DNA of 64,000 nucleotides from JANLYC01 sp963750495 (GCA_963750495.1 CAVVQV010000017.1:62001-126000), one strand, 5' to 3'. Positions 25,609-35,099 are shown, counted from the stretch's first letter. Notes: generated from the letters alone by a model not told the origin. Made by a program: numbers and translations.

Positions 25609-26358
25609 TCACGCGTCGGACGAGGCGGCGTCGAACGAGTCGAGACCCAGGTCGAACCGAGCCAGCCCGCCCTGCTCCAGGGCGGCCTCGACCCCACGTG
25701 GCAGTGGTCCGTCCCCGACCAGCCCCAGCGTCGTCCGGGTGGCGAAGTCACGCCACAGCCCACTGCGGTCGAGGAGTGCGTGCTTGGCCCCTGGCAGCTC
25801 GAAGCGCGCCACCGTCTGGCCCGCACGTCGCAGGCGTTCGGCGTACTCCCGGCTCAACGGCGACGAGGTCATCCGGTCCGAGGTGCCGTGGGCGATGACG
25901 AACCGTTGGTCGTCGCGGAAGGGTGGCACGGGCTCGTCCGCGGGAAGCCAGGGTGCCAGCCCGCACACCCCGACGACGGCCGGGTGGTCTGCGGCGGCGA
26001 ACGCGGCGCGTGCGCCCATCGAGTGGCCGAGCATGGCGATCGGCAGTCGTGGGTGCAGCGCCGTGAGCTGGTCGAGCGCCCACTGGGTGTCGACGACCGG
26101 GTCGGGCACGCCGGGACCCGGGTTCCACCCGCGCAGCCGGTAGCGCAGCAGATAGACGGCGCAGCCGACGGAACGCCGGCGCAGGGCCCATGCGAAGTCG
26201 AACATCCGCAGATAGGACAGCTGCAGGGGAGAGGTGGGCACCTCGCCCCACTCACGACCACCGTGGAGGATCAGCGCCACCGACGTGGTCTCGTGGCCCC
26301 GGGCGGGGCCGCCACGGAGCGTGGGATGGGCGGGTGCGTGGCGCATGGCGTCCATCAT
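25609..26358 (-). CDS. alpha/beta hydrolase
   Basis: This protein is about 249 residues long, from ATG 26358; ATG 26355 or 26346 are possible. The nucleophile elbow is GHSMGARAAF (Ser), the oxyanion side is ILHGGREWG, and the acid and histidine are likely the Asp of HGTSDRMTS and the His of GAKHALLD. No signal peptide is seen, so it is probably cytoplasmic. The fold resembles dienelactone hydrolase and small esterases; the substrate cannot be stated. It diverges from the YCF48-like gene. Confidence 0.8.
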   Translation of the reverse strand: MMDAMRHAPAHPTLRGGPARGHETTSVALILHGGREWGEVPTSPLQLSYLRMFDFAWALRRRSVGCAVYLLRYRLRGWNPGPGVPDPVVDTQWALDQLTALHPRLPIAMLGHSMGARAAFAAADHPAVVGVCGLAPWLPADEPVPPFRDDQRFVIAHGTSDRMTSSPLSREYAERLRRAGQTVARFELPGAKHALLDRSGLWRDFATRTTLGLVGDGPLPRGVEAALEQGGLARFDLGLDSFDAASSDA

Positions 26359-26432
26359 GACGGACGCTGCCAAATGGCCCCGCCTCGCCTCGCCCCGTTG
26401 CTGACTGACCTGGCGTTCCCTAGGGTCCCTTC

Positions 26433-27542
26433 ATGACCCCACGCACTCACGCCCGTCGACGCCGGGCCCTTGCTGTCACGTTCACGGCCGTTGCACTGGC
26501 GGCTGCCTCCACGTTGCCGGCCGCGGCAGCACCTGCCGCCGGCACGCACCGTGCCACGGCCTCGTCCTATGCCTGGCACATCACTCCCACTGGTAGCTCA
26601 GATGAGTTCCGTGGGCTGTCCGTGGTCAACGCCAGGACGGTCTGGGTGAGCGGCGAGGCCGGCACCGTGCTGCGCACGACCGACGGGGGCGCGACGTGGC
26701 AGGACGTCTCGCCGCCCGCGGCTACCGGGATGGCGTTGCGCGATATCGAGGCGTTCTCCCGCAACCGCGCCGTCGCGCTCGCCATCGGAACCGGACAGGA
26801 CTCACGGATCTACGCCACCCGTAACGGCGGGCGCACCTGGACCGAGACCTTCCGCAACCCAGATCCCGACGCCTTCTACGACTGTATGGCGTTCTCACCC
26901 GACGGGTCGGGCCTGGCGATGAGCGACCCGGTCGGTGGCTACTTCCAGCTTGCTCGCACCACTGACCGAGGGCGGAGCTGGCACGTGTTCACACCGGCCT
27001 CCATGCCGGTGGCCCTCGACGGCGAGTTCGGGTTCGCCGCCAGCGGGACGTGCATCGTGTCCCAGCCGGGCCACCGCTACTGGTTCGCCAGTGGGGGCGT
27101 CGCCGAGCCCCGCGTGTTCCGGTCGAAGGATGGCGGGGAGCACTGGACGGTCACGAGTGCACCCATGCGTGGTGGGCCCAGCGCAGGCATCTTCTCGCTC
27201 GCGTTCCGCTCTGCGCACGAAGGGGTCGCGGTCGGAGGCGACTACCTGGACGACGCCAACGGGGCCGATGCTGCCGCGACCACCCGAAGCGGCGGCCGCA
27301 GCTGGCAGGCGTCCGGTCCGCTGGGCGGGTACCGCTCCGGCGTCTCCTACATCCCGGGCGCACCCCGCACAGTGGTCGCCGTCGGCCCGACCGGCAGTGA
27401 CGTGAGCACCGACGGGGGTCACACCTGGACGACGTTCGACGGCGATCGGTACGACGGCATCCAGTGCCGGCCGCGCGCCTGCTGGGCGTCGGGCACCGAC
27501 GGACGCGTGGCCGTGCTGGACCGGAGCGGCGGCACCACGTGA
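26433..27542 (+). CDS. secreted YCF48/BNR-repeat beta-propeller protein
   Basis: This 369-residue protein has a clear signal peptide (basic start, RRRALAVTF helix, cleavage after PAAAAPAAG). It is built of repeated blades with Asp-box-like motifs: LRTTDGGATWQDV, YATRNGGRTWTET, ARTTDRGRSWHVF, RSKDGGEHWTV, TRSGGRSWQAS and VSTDGGHTWTTF. Such proteins are annotated as oxidoreductases or photosystem-assembly-like, but no catalytic site is evident. It may be an exported ligand-binding or scaffold protein. It stands alone between opposing genes. Confidence 0.8.
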   Translation: MTPRTHARRRRALAVTFTAVALAAASTLPAAAAPAAGTHRATASSYAWHITPTGSSDEFRGLSVVNARTVWVSGEAGTVLRTTDGGATWQDVSPPAATGMALRDIEAFSRNRAVALAIGTGQDSRIYATRNGGRTWTETFRNPDPDAFYDCMAFSPDGSGLAMSDPVGGYFQLARTTDRGRSWHVFTPASMPVALDGEFGFAASGTCIVSQPGHRYWFASGGVAEPRVFRSKDGGEHWTVTSAPMRGGPSAGIFSLAFRSAHEGVAVGGDYLDDANGADAAATTRSGGRSWQASGPLGGYRSGVSYIPGAPRTVVAVGPTGSDVSTDGGHTWTTFDGDRYDGIQCRPRACWASGTDGRVAVLDRSGGTT

Positions 27543-27579
27543 CACCCACGTGCGCACGTGACCCACGTGAGCTGCGTCG

Positions 27580-28458
27580 TCAGCCGGAGCGCTGGCGGAC
27601 CGCTTCGTAGACCACGATCGCGGCCGACGTCGCGACGTTGAGGCTGTTGACCCGTCCCACCATGGGGAGCCGGACCGCGGTCGCGTCGGGACCGATCCGT
27701 TGCGGGTCGAACCACAACGCGCTGATCCCGTCGTGCTCGGCACCGACCACGATGGCGGTCGACGAGGTCAGGTCGGCATCGGTCACCAGGACGTCGGTGT
27801 CGGGCGTTGCGACGACGATGCGAATCCCGTGGCGTCGCAGCCAGCCCACCACCTCCTCGGCGCTGGCGGCAGCGACCGGCACCGCGAACAGGGTGCCCTT
27901 GCTGGCTCGTACGACATTCGGGTTGCCCCAATCGGTCACCGGCGACGCCGAGATGACGGCATCGACACCGGCGGCCTCGGCGGTCCGGAGCATCGCGCCG
28001 AGATTGCCGGGCTTCTCCACCGCCTCGCAGACGAGCAACATCGGCCGGCGGCCCGCGTCGATCGCCGCGTCCAGCACGGGTTCGAGATCCTCCAGGCTCC
28101 GCGCGGGGTCCGGCACGACGGCCAGCCAGCCGTCCGGCGACTCGCGGTACGACGCCTTCGCGAACGCCGCCACGCCCATGGTGACGACCTCGGCTCCGAG
28201 CGAACGAACCCGGTCGACGATCGCCGGCGCATCCTCGCCGAGCAGGTCAGGACACATGGCCAGCAGCTGCGGACGTACTCCCGCTTCGAGAGCCAGGACG
28301 AGCTCGTCGTGGCCCTCGACCACGGTGACCTGCTCGTCATCGCGCACCCGACGCCTGCGCAGCGACAGGAGCCACTTGACGCGAGGATTGGCCGGGCTCG
28401 TGATCTCGCCCTCCTGCCGGCTTCGGTCCTGCCGACCGGGCACGTCGTCCTGGGTCAC
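27580..28458 (-). CDS. SpoU (TrmH) family RNA 2'-O-methyltransferase
   Basis: The protein is about 292 residues. The start is uncertain among three GTG codons at 28482, 28464 and 28458. An N-terminal RNA-binding substrate domain (SPANPRVKWLLSLRRRRVR, VVEGHDELVLAL) precedes the SPOUT catalytic domain. Its three signature motifs are EKPGNLGAMLRTAEAAG, IVVGAEHDGIS and LPMVGRVNSLNVATSAAIV. It methylates ribose in rRNA or tRNA using SAM; the target nucleotide is not predictable here. Confidence 0.88.
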   Translation of the reverse strand: MTQDDVPGRQDRSRQEGEITSPANPRVKWLLSLRRRRVRDDEQVTVVEGHDELVLALEAGVRPQLLAMCPDLLGEDAPAIVDRVRSLGAEVVTMGVAAFAKASYRESPDGWLAVVPDPARSLEDLEPVLDAAIDAGRRPMLLVCEAVEKPGNLGAMLRTAEAAGVDAVISASPVTDWGNPNVVRASKGTLFAVPVAAASAEEVVGWLRRHGIRIVVATPDTDVLVTDADLTSSTAIVVGAEHDGISALWFDPQRIGPDATAVRLPMVGRVNSLNVATSAAIVVYEAVRQRSG

Positions 28459-28517
28459 GTGCACGACCCTAGTCGCGAGCACTCCTGCGACCTCGGCGTC
28501 TGGTTAGGGTTCGACGA

Positions 28518-29153
28518 ATGCACCTGCACCTGGTCCGCCATGCACCGCCTCTGATCGACACCGGGGTGCCTGCCTCGAGGTGGCCACTCGACCCGGATCG
28601 GCTCGCCGCTCTCGTGCCGCTGAACGCCAGTGGAGTCCTGCCGATCCACGCAGCGACCTGGTGCAGCTCGATGGAGCCCAAGGCCGTGCAGACCGCTGAG
28701 TTGCTGGCCGCAGACGCGAACGTTCAGCACTTCGCCGAGCTCGGTGAGGCCGTCCGTCCGGCTTGCTGGTCCGAGCGGGCCGCGTTCGAGGCCACCGTCG
28801 AGCGGTCGTTCGCGAGGCCGACCGAACCCGTGTTGCCGGAATGGGAGGCGCTGGATACTGTCCGCCAGCGCCTCCTTCGAGCCCTCGACGACCGCGTGCT
28901 TCCCTTGGCTGCCGGCCGCGGTCATCACGACGTGGTGCTGGTGGGCCACGGGACGGCTTGGACGGTCCTCGTCTCGGCGCTCACCACTGCCTCACCGGAC
29001 ATCGACGCCTGGCGGGCGATGGCGATGCCGGACCACTGCCAGCTCGAGATCGAGGTCGGCCGAGCGACATCCCGGGCACCAGGCATCTCGCGAGCCCGTG
29101 TCCTGAGTCACTGGGGCGACTGGCGAGCGGTCGGCGACCTCCGTCGCGCGTGA
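28518..29153 (+). CDS. histidine phosphatase (phosphoglycerate mutase) family protein
   Basis: This 211-residue protein has the motif LHLVRHAPP, with the phospho-accepting histidine at residue 8, and the second catalytic histidine in VLVGHGTAW. The RHG box is RHA, as in many broad phosphatases. There is no signal peptide. It is divergent from the SpoU gene and 15 bases before rlmN, with which it may be co-transcribed. The substrate is unknown. Confidence 0.85.
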   Translation: MHLHLVRHAPPLIDTGVPASRWPLDPDRLAALVPLNASGVLPIHAATWCSSMEPKAVQTAELLAADANVQHFAELGEAVRPACWSERAAFEATVERSFARPTEPVLPEWEALDTVRQRLLRALDDRVLPLAAGRGHHDVVLVGHGTAWTVLVSALTTASPDIDAWRAMAMPDHCQLEIEVGRATSRAPGISRARVLSHWGDWRAVGDLRRA

Positions 29154-29168
29154 GAGACTGGCTGAGCC

Positions 29169-30326
29169 ATGTCTGAGTCTGCTCCGACGGCGCCCACTGA
29201 GTCCGGGGCGGCCAAGCCGTTGCCCCTGGTGTTCGACGAACCGCGCCGCGCCAAGAAGCCGCCCCGCCACCTCGCCGACCTCACCTCCGCCGAACGCAAG
29301 GAGGCGGTCGAGTCCGCCGGGCTTCCTGGCTATCGAGCGCGCCAGGTGTCGCATCACTACTTCTCCCGGCTAAGTGACGACCCAGCAGACATGACCGACC
29401 TTCCCGCGGACCTGCGCGAACCGCTTTCGACAGCGCTGCTGCCCGAGCTGATCACCCCGGTCCACACGATGGAGGCCGATCGCGGCACGACCCGCAAGAC
29501 CCTCTGGCGCCTGCACGACGGCGCCCTGGTCGAGTCGGTCCTCATGCGCTATCCAGGCCGCGTCACGATGTGCGTCTCGTCGCAGGCCGGGTGCGGAATG
29601 GCGTGTCCGTTCTGCGCCACCGGGCAAGGTGGGCTACAGCGCAACATGAGCACGGGGGAGATCATCGAGCAGGTGCTCGCCGGTGCGCGCTCGTTGGCCC
29701 GCGGCGAGGTCCCAGGCGGTCCCGGTCGTGTCTCCAACGTCGTGTTCATGGGGATGGGCGAACCGATGGCCAACTACAACGCGGTGATCGGATCCGTACG
29801 ACGGATGACCGATGCCGCACCCGACGGACTGGGCATGTCAGCGCGCGGCATCACCGTGTCGACGGTCGGACTGGTGCCGCGGATGCTGCAGCTGGCAGAC
29901 GAGGGCATCCCGGTCACGTTGGCGCTGTCGCTGCATGCCCCCGATGACGAGCTCCGCAACGAGCTCGTGCCGATCAACACCCGCTGGAGTGTCGGTGAGG
30001 CCGTCGACGCCGCCTGGAACTACGCCCGGGTCACGAAGCGCCGCGTGTCGATCGAGTACGCCATGATCAAGGACATCAACGACCAGGCCTGGCGGGCCGA
30101 CCTGCTCGGCGACGTGCTGACGTCGTACGGCGACTGGGGATGGGTGCACGTGAATCTGATACCGCTCAACCCGACGCCGGGCTCGAAGTGGACCGCCTCC
30201 CGTCCGGAGGACGAGCGCGAGTTCGTCCGACGGCTGGAGGCGAAGGGCGTTCCGACGACGGTACGCGACACGCGAGGTCGCGAGATCGACGGCGCCTGCG
30301 GCCAGCTCGCCGCGACGCAGAGCTGA
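29169..30326 (+). CDS. rlmN: dual-specificity 23S rRNA/tRNA (adenine-C2)-methyltransferase RlmN
   Basis: This 385-residue radical-SAM enzyme makes m2A2503 in 23S rRNA and m2A37 in tRNA. The cluster motif CGMACPFC gives Cys142, Cys146 and Cys149. The conserved C-terminal cysteine is in EIDGACGQLA, and FMGMGEPMANYNAV is the SAM region. The N-terminal 50 residues are a Pro/Lys-rich extension before the helical recognition domain. A methyltransferase gene begins five bases after the stop. Confidence 0.95.
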   Translation: MSESAPTAPTESGAAKPLPLVFDEPRRAKKPPRHLADLTSAERKEAVESAGLPGYRARQVSHHYFSRLSDDPADMTDLPADLREPLSTALLPELITPVHTMEADRGTTRKTLWRLHDGALVESVLMRYPGRVTMCVSSQAGCGMACPFCATGQGGLQRNMSTGEIIEQVLAGARSLARGEVPGGPGRVSNVVFMGMGEPMANYNAVIGSVRRMTDAAPDGLGMSARGITVSTVGLVPRMLQLADEGIPVTLALSLHAPDDELRNELVPINTRWSVGEAVDAAWNYARVTKRRVSIEYAMIKDINDQAWRADLLGDVLTSYGDWGWVHVNLIPLNPTPGSKWTASRPEDEREFVRRLEAKGVPTTVRDTRGREIDGACGQLAATQS

Positions 30327-30330
30327 TGCC

Positions 30331-30927
30331 GTGACCGACTACGACGCCGAGGCTGCCCACTACGACGAGACGCGTGGCGGGCAACCGCGAGCGGACGCGG
30401 CGGCACGGGCCATCGGGTCCATGCTCCCGTCGAGTCGCGCCCTGGTCATCGCGGACGTTGCCGGTGGCACCGGCATCGTCGCCGAGGCTCTCGCAACGCA
30501 GGGGCGGCGCGTCATCGTGGTCGACCTTGCGACGGGCATGTTGCGCCAGGCTGCCCGACGTCTGCCCGGCTACCAGGTTCGCGCGACGGCCCTGGCGCTC
30601 CCGATGAGGGACGCCTCGGTCGACGTCGTGACGTGCATCTGGTTCCTGCACCTGCTGGCGAAGCGCGACGACCTGGGCACTGTGGTCGGCGAGGTGGCGC
30701 GCGTGTTGAAGCCCGGCGGCCGGTTCCTGGCGACGGTGGACAAGGATGCGGCGTGCGGGACCGCCCGGGACCGCCCGACGATGGATCACCGCGACGACGT
30801 CGAGACCGCCTGCCAGGACAGCGGGCTCAGGCACGTCGGCAGTACGGAGTTTGTCGGGCACGGCCAGTGGAGCGGGACGACAGACCCCGTCTACACCCTG
30901 GTCGCATTCTCCAGGGGCTACCGCTGA
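30331..30927 (+). CDS. class I SAM-dependent methyltransferase
   Basis: This 198-residue protein starts at GTG 30331, immediately after rlmN. The SAM motif is VIADVAGGTGIVAEAL, motif II is VVDLATGML, and CIWFLHLLA and ARVLKPGGRFL follow, typical of UbiE/Methyltransf_11 proteins acting on small molecules. The beginning (TDYDAEAAHYDETRGG) is also characteristic. No specificity can be assigned. It converges with the LOG-family gene. Confidence 0.85.
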   Translation: MTDYDAEAAHYDETRGGQPRADAAARAIGSMLPSSRALVIADVAGGTGIVAEALATQGRRVIVVDLATGMLRQAARRLPGYQVRATALALPMRDASVDVVTCIWFLHLLAKRDDLGTVVGEVARVLKPGGRFLATVDKDAACGTARDRPTMDHRDDVETACQDSGLRHVGSTEFVGHGQWSGTTDPVYTLVAFSRGYR

Positions 30928-30958
30928 CGCTCCCGGACCCTGCGTTCCGGACTGGCCC

Positions 30959-32065
30959 TCACGGACGCAGCCGGCTGGCGACCTCGGTCACGGAGTCGAC
31001 GAGGTGGACCGCACCCCGCATAGCTCGTCCCTGAGCCAGCTTCGACAGCAGAGGCCACGCCGGCACCTCGTTCGTCCAGTACTGGATTCCCACCAGCACC
31101 ATCGGGGTGACAGTCGCCGCGTCGGCGTAGAAGTTCTCGCACGCGTCCTGGAAGATCTCCTGCACCGTTCCGGCAGCCCCCGGCAGGAAGACGATCCCCG
31201 CGCCGCAGTGGCGCAGCAACGTGTCCTCGCGGAGCGCGTTCTGGAAGTACTTCGCGATCGACGTCGCGAACAGGTTCGGCGGCTCGTGACCGTAGAACCA
31301 GGTCGGGATGCCGAAGCTCGGCACGCCCAATCCATCGGTTTCGACCTTCGCACGGGCTGCGAACGCCGCTCGAGCCCATCGGGTGATGGACGGCCGGAAG
31401 TCGGGCACGGCAGCTAACTCCTGCAGGAGGTCGTCCATCCGGCCTTCGGGTTCCGCCGAGATGTATGCGCCGAGGTTGGCGGCCTCCATCGCGCCTGGCC
31501 CCCCACCGGTGACGACGTGGTGCCCGGCGCGCGCCAGGGCGCGCCCGAGCACGACCGCCTCGCGGTAGGTGGACTCGTCACGACGCAGGTCGTGGCCCCC
31601 CATCACGCCGACCGCGCTCGTGTCGACGAGCGTCTCTTCGAGCGCGTCATCGATTGCGTGGTCGTGCAGCGCTGCGGCCAATGTATGGGCGACATCGCGT
31701 CGATGACCCAGCGACCACGCATAGCACTGAGCGTCCGGAGTCGACTCGTAGCGATGCTCCAGCAGCCCGTCGTACAGCTCGACGGGGGAGTAGAGAGACG
31801 CTCGGTAGGGATCGAACGGAACGCCGGCGATCTCGGGGAAGATCAGCGCGCCACCCCGCCGTAGATGCTCGTCGGCGTGGTTGGACACGGTGCACCCGAG
31901 AAGCAGCGCCCCCTGCGGGTCCAGCGCGAGCAACGCATCGGTGCGCTCCGTCAGGTCGACGTCCTGGACACGCCACCCGAGCATCGCGGTAGCGCCCGCC
32001 TCGACGAGGCTGTCGAAGTGTGACAGCGACTCGACCTCGACGATCCGTCCATGCGTACGCGTCAC
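30959..32065 (-). CDS. LOG-family (lysine-decarboxylase-like) Rossmann protein, long form
   Basis: This 368-residue protein has the PGGxGTxxE-type nucleotide motif in slightly altered form: FLPGAAGTVQEIFQDA, together with TGGGPGAMEAANLGAY. In LOG phosphoribohydrolases these hydrolyse cytokinin-type nucleotides. The long N-terminal half (1-170) resembles the larger actinobacterial relatives rather than short LOG enzymes, and the second Gly of PGG is Ala here. Activity is therefore uncertain. It lies 22 bases after the RIO kinase gene on the same strand, and the two may form an operon. Confidence 0.75.
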   Translation of the reverse strand: MTRTHGRIVEVESLSHFDSLVEAGATAMLGWRVQDVDLTERTDALLALDPQGALLLGCTVSNHADEHLRRGGALIFPEIAGVPFDPYRASLYSPVELYDGLLEHRYESTPDAQCYAWSLGHRRDVAHTLAAALHDHAIDDALEETLVDTSAVGVMGGHDLRRDESTYREAVVLGRALARAGHHVVTGGGPGAMEAANLGAYISAEPEGRMDDLLQELAAVPDFRPSITRWARAAFAARAKVETDGLGVPSFGIPTWFYGHEPPNLFATSIAKYFQNALREDTLLRHCGAGIVFLPGAAGTVQEIFQDACENFYADAATVTPMVLVGIQYWTNEVPAWPLLSKLAQGRAMRGAVHLVDSVTEVASRLRP

Positions 32066-32087
32066 GCGGTGAGCGTAGCGGCCGACC

Positions 32088-32948
32088 TCACCAGGCCTGG
32101 GCGAGCAGCTCGGCCAGCAGCTCGTCGGCGTCGACCTCGAGTCCGCGCGAGGTGAACCAGGCGCTCACGTTGCGGCAGTCGCGATGGAGCAGGTCGACGC
32201 CGTTGTGGTTGCTGACGATGTCGATCACTTGAGGTACGTCGATGATCACCACGCGATCGCCCTGCACGAGGATGTTGTACGGCGAGAGGTCGCCATGGGC
32301 GAGGTGACGCCGAGCCAGCACCGCCATGGCCTCCCGAAGCTGTTCGAAGTACGACTCGACCGTGCTCCTGTCCGGGCGTACCTGGGCCAAGCGGGGGGCT
32401 GCGGCGCCGTCGACGTCGATGAACTCCATCAGGATCTCGGTGCCGTCGATCTGGACGGGGTAGGGGACCGGGATCCCGGCTGACCACATCGACGCCAACG
32501 CGGCGAACTCATGACTGGCCCACTCGCCGGCCTGCACCTGCTTCCCGAACGCCGTACCCCGGGCGGCGGCCCGCGCCTCGCGGCTCTTACGGATCCGGCG
32601 GCCTTCGGTGTAGCCCGCGTCGCGATGGAACTGACGATGGTGCGTGCTGCGGTAACGCTTGGCGGCCAGCAGGGTGGTGCGGAGCGGGTCGCCGGGCACG
32701 CCGCGCTCGAGCAGGAAGACGTCGGCCTCCTTGCCGGTCTTCAGGACGCCGAGCTCGGTATCGACAGCGCCGTCTTCGGTGACGACCCAGGCCGGACGGG
32801 GCTCCGGTCCGTGGGCACCCTTCTCGACCGACGACCAGGTCGACCAACGCTGGTCGTCGGAGAGGTCGTCGAGCGGGCGGAACGTCAGGCCGGCGGGCTG
32901 TTGCGGGCGTGCCGGGTCGGTGAGCGATTCAGATGGGACGACATGCAT
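32088..32948 (-). CDS. RIO1-family serine kinase
   Basis: This 286-residue protein starts at ATG 32948 behind GAGGAG. The RIO signature is present: VLKTGKEADVFLLERG (ATP loop), catalytic HGDLSPYNILV and metal-binding VIIDVPQVID. Bacterial RIO kinases are cytoplasmic with poorly known substrates, possibly linked to translation. The N-terminal 60 residues (HVVPSESLTDPARPQQPAG) are disordered. The longer ORF start at 33101 is rejected because of Arg/Pro-rich sequence and lack of a ribosome binding site. Confidence 0.88.
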   Translation of the reverse strand: MHVVPSESLTDPARPQQPAGLTFRPLDDLSDDQRWSTWSSVEKGAHGPEPRPAWVVTEDGAVDTELGVLKTGKEADVFLLERGVPGDPLRTTLLAAKRYRSTHHRQFHRDAGYTEGRRIRKSREARAAARGTAFGKQVQAGEWASHEFAALASMWSAGIPVPYPVQIDGTEILMEFIDVDGAAAPRLAQVRPDRSTVESYFEQLREAMAVLARRHLAHGDLSPYNILVQGDRVVIIDVPQVIDIVSNHNGVDLLHRDCRNVSAWFTSRGLEVDADELLAELLAQAW

Positions 32949-33445
32949 GGTGGTGGTGACTCCTCGAGCGGGTCGAGGCACCACAGCCGCAATCAGCGGG
33001 GGAAGGACCTCGACAGGGAAGGGACGCGGTAGCGCGACCCCTGGACCGGGGTTGACATCTCGACGCCTCCTTCGCTCGAAGCGGCTGACACGGCCGGACA
33101 TGGACGCGGTTCGTCCCTACCGGTGTCGACACCAGGGTGGCAGGGCGGCGGCACCGGGTGCAACGGGTTTTCCGGGCTGCCGCAGACCCGCCGGAGTCCT
33201 CGCGGCGAACGCCGCCAATCCTTGCGGTTGTGTGACGAACTTGTGCAAGAGGCCGCTGACCCCTTGCGTCCTGTTCCTGTAAAGCGCATCCTTCTCGGTG
33301 CAAGGACCAGTGCAGACGCGACCGGGCCCGGGAGGCAGCCAGGTCGCAACCGTCCGAACCAGGAGGTTCACGCGTCACCCCGCCCACGTGCGGGGCCACT
33401 GGGAGATGGCTTTCCATCTCATCCTTGCCAAGGAAGGTACGAAGC
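32949..33445. promoter_or_regulatory. divergent regulatory region between RIO kinase and DUF4331 genes
   Basis: These 497 bases contain no supported gene. A perfect 12-bp palindrome, GGTGTCGACACC (33122-33133), could be an operator. Close to the DUF4331 start two stems follow each other: CCCCG/CGGGG (33378-33395) and GAGATGG/CCATCTC with loop CTTT (33403-33420). The ribosome binding site AAGGAAGG lies just after. No clear sigma-70 promoter pair was found. Confidence 0.35.
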
Positions 33446-35053
33446 ATGACTTCGTTGCTGCGTCATCGCCGAACCCGGGCGGCCATCGCCGCCTTCGCCT
33501 CATCCGCTCTCGCACTCGGAACGGCCGCTGTTCTCTTGGGCGCCGAGTCGGGCACCGCGTCCAGCCACCGCGAGGCTCCACTGCTGCTGTCCGACCCACA
33601 GGTCGACAACACCGACGTCTACGCGTTCGTGAGCCCGGACCGCCAAGGGACTGTCACCCTCCTGGCGAACTGGATCCCGTTCGAAGATCCGGCCGGGGGC
33701 CCGAACTTCTACCCGTTCGCCACCCAGGACGGAGCCCGCTACAACATCAACATCGACAACAACGGTGATGCCAAGCCAGACCTCACCTACCGCTGGACGT
33801 TCCGCTCCAGCTACCGCAACACGAACACGTTCCTCTACAACACCGGTCAGGTCACGAGCCTCGGCGACAAGGACCTCAACTTCCGCCAGCACTACACGCT
33901 GACCAAGATCAACTGGAACAAGGGCAGGCACGGCTACTCCAAGACGTTGATCAAGAGCGGCCGGGTCGCGCCGTCGAACGTGGGCGCTGCGTCGATGCCG
34001 GATTACACGTCCTTGAGCGACGCGGCCGTCACGCACTTCGGTAGCGGCAACCGTCGCACGTTCGCCGGCCAGGCCGACGACCCGTTCTTCCTCGACCTGC
34101 GCGTGTTCGACCTGCTGTACGGCGCGGACCTGAGCGAGACCGGTAACGACACCCTGTCGGGGTACAACGTCAACACGATCGCGCTGCAGGTGCCCAAGGG
34201 CGACCTGACGCACGGCAACGACCCGACGATCGGCATCTGGAGCACGACGGACCGTCGCAGCGTCAAGGTGACGAACCCCGGCAGCCAGTCGTACAAGGGC
34301 AAGTTCGTCCAGGTCTCTCGACTCGGCAACCCGCTCGTGAACGAGGTCGTGATCCCGGTTGGGCTCAAGGACGCGTTCAACTCGCTGAAGCCGCAGGACG
34401 ACGCGAGTGTCAAGCCTGCAGTTAACAAGGTGCTTCGTCCCGAGGTGCCCAAGCTGATCGAGTCCATTTACGGCATCAAGGCGCCCAAGGAGCCGCGCGA
34501 CGACCTGTTCAGTGTCTTCCTGACCGGCGTCAAGGGGCTGAACATGCCGAAGGGCAAGGTGCAGCCGGCCGAGCTGTTGCGGCTGAACACGTCGATCAAG
34601 CCCAGTGCGAAGCCGGACCGCCTCGGCGTGCTCGGTGGCGACACGGCGGGCTTCCCGAACGGCCGACGGCTTGCTGACGACGTCGTGGACATCGAGCTGC
34701 AGGCGCTCGAGGGCGCTGTCCGCACCGGGACCCTGGTCCCCGGGCTGACCGACGCGGTCGACGCCAACGACCTGCCGTTCAGGCAGCACTTCCCCTACGT
34801 CGCGGTCGCGCACTCCGGCTCCGCCACGACTCCGGGAACGCCTAAGGCGGGGACGAGCCAATCGGCGTACACGGCGGCACCGGACCGTGCACAGCTGGCT
34901 GGCTCGACGCAGGTGGCACCGGTGACGACCTCAGCGTCGTCGTCAGAGGCTCCGCTGGCGCTCATCGTCGCCACGCTGGGTCTCGGCCTGGGCGGGCTCG
35001 GCGTGGTTCTGGTTCGCCAGGGCCGCCGCCGCAGCGTACTCCGCACCGGCTGA
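33446..35053 (+). CDS. exported, membrane-anchored DUF4331 protein
   Basis: This 535-residue protein from ATG 33446 has an N-terminal signal (AAIAAFASSALALGTAAVLL). The SSHREAPLLLSDPQVDNTDVY block is the DUF4331 hallmark and begins right after cleavage. Further family blocks are DAKPDLTYRWTF and DDPFFLDLRVFDL. The C-terminus has a membrane helix (LALIVATLGLGLGGLGVVLV) and a basic RQGRRRS tail, so it is displayed on the cell surface. The family function is unknown. A 13-bp terminator-like stem follows, then a TPR gene and a NicO-like gene. Confidence 0.88.
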   Translation: MTSLLRHRRTRAAIAAFASSALALGTAAVLLGAESGTASSHREAPLLLSDPQVDNTDVYAFVSPDRQGTVTLLANWIPFEDPAGGPNFYPFATQDGARYNINIDNNGDAKPDLTYRWTFRSSYRNTNTFLYNTGQVTSLGDKDLNFRQHYTLTKINWNKGRHGYSKTLIKSGRVAPSNVGAASMPDYTSLSDAAVTHFGSGNRRTFAGQADDPFFLDLRVFDLLYGADLSETGNDTLSGYNVNTIALQVPKGDLTHGNDPTIGIWSTTDRRSVKVTNPGSQSYKGKFVQVSRLGNPLVNEVVIPVGLKDAFNSLKPQDDASVKPAVNKVLRPEVPKLIESIYGIKAPKEPRDDLFSVFLTGVKGLNMPKGKVQPAELLRLNTSIKPSAKPDRLGVLGGDTAGFPNGRRLADDVVDIELQALEGAVRTGTLVPGLTDAVDANDLPFRQHFPYVAVAHSGSATTPGTPKAGTSQSAYTAAPDRAQLAGSTQVAPVTTSASSSEAPLALIVATLGLGLGGLGVVLVRQGRRRSVLRTG

Positions 35054-35059
35054 TGGAAC

Positions 35060-35099
35060 CCGACGGTGCGGCTTGTTCCCTGAGCGGCCGCACCGTCGG
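35060..35099 (+). terminator. hairpin after the DUF4331 gene
   Basis: CCGACGGTGCGGC and GCCGCACCGTCGG pair perfectly over 13 bases around a 14-base loop, beginning seven bases after the stop. There is no U tract, as is common for terminator stems in high-GC actinomycetes. It could make expression of the downstream TPR and transporter genes partly independent. Confidence 0.6.

Noticed and set aside
32949..33101. upstream extension of the RIO kinase to 33101
   Set aside because: The added residues are Arg/Pro-rich with no homology, whereas GAGGAG lies properly before ATG 32948.
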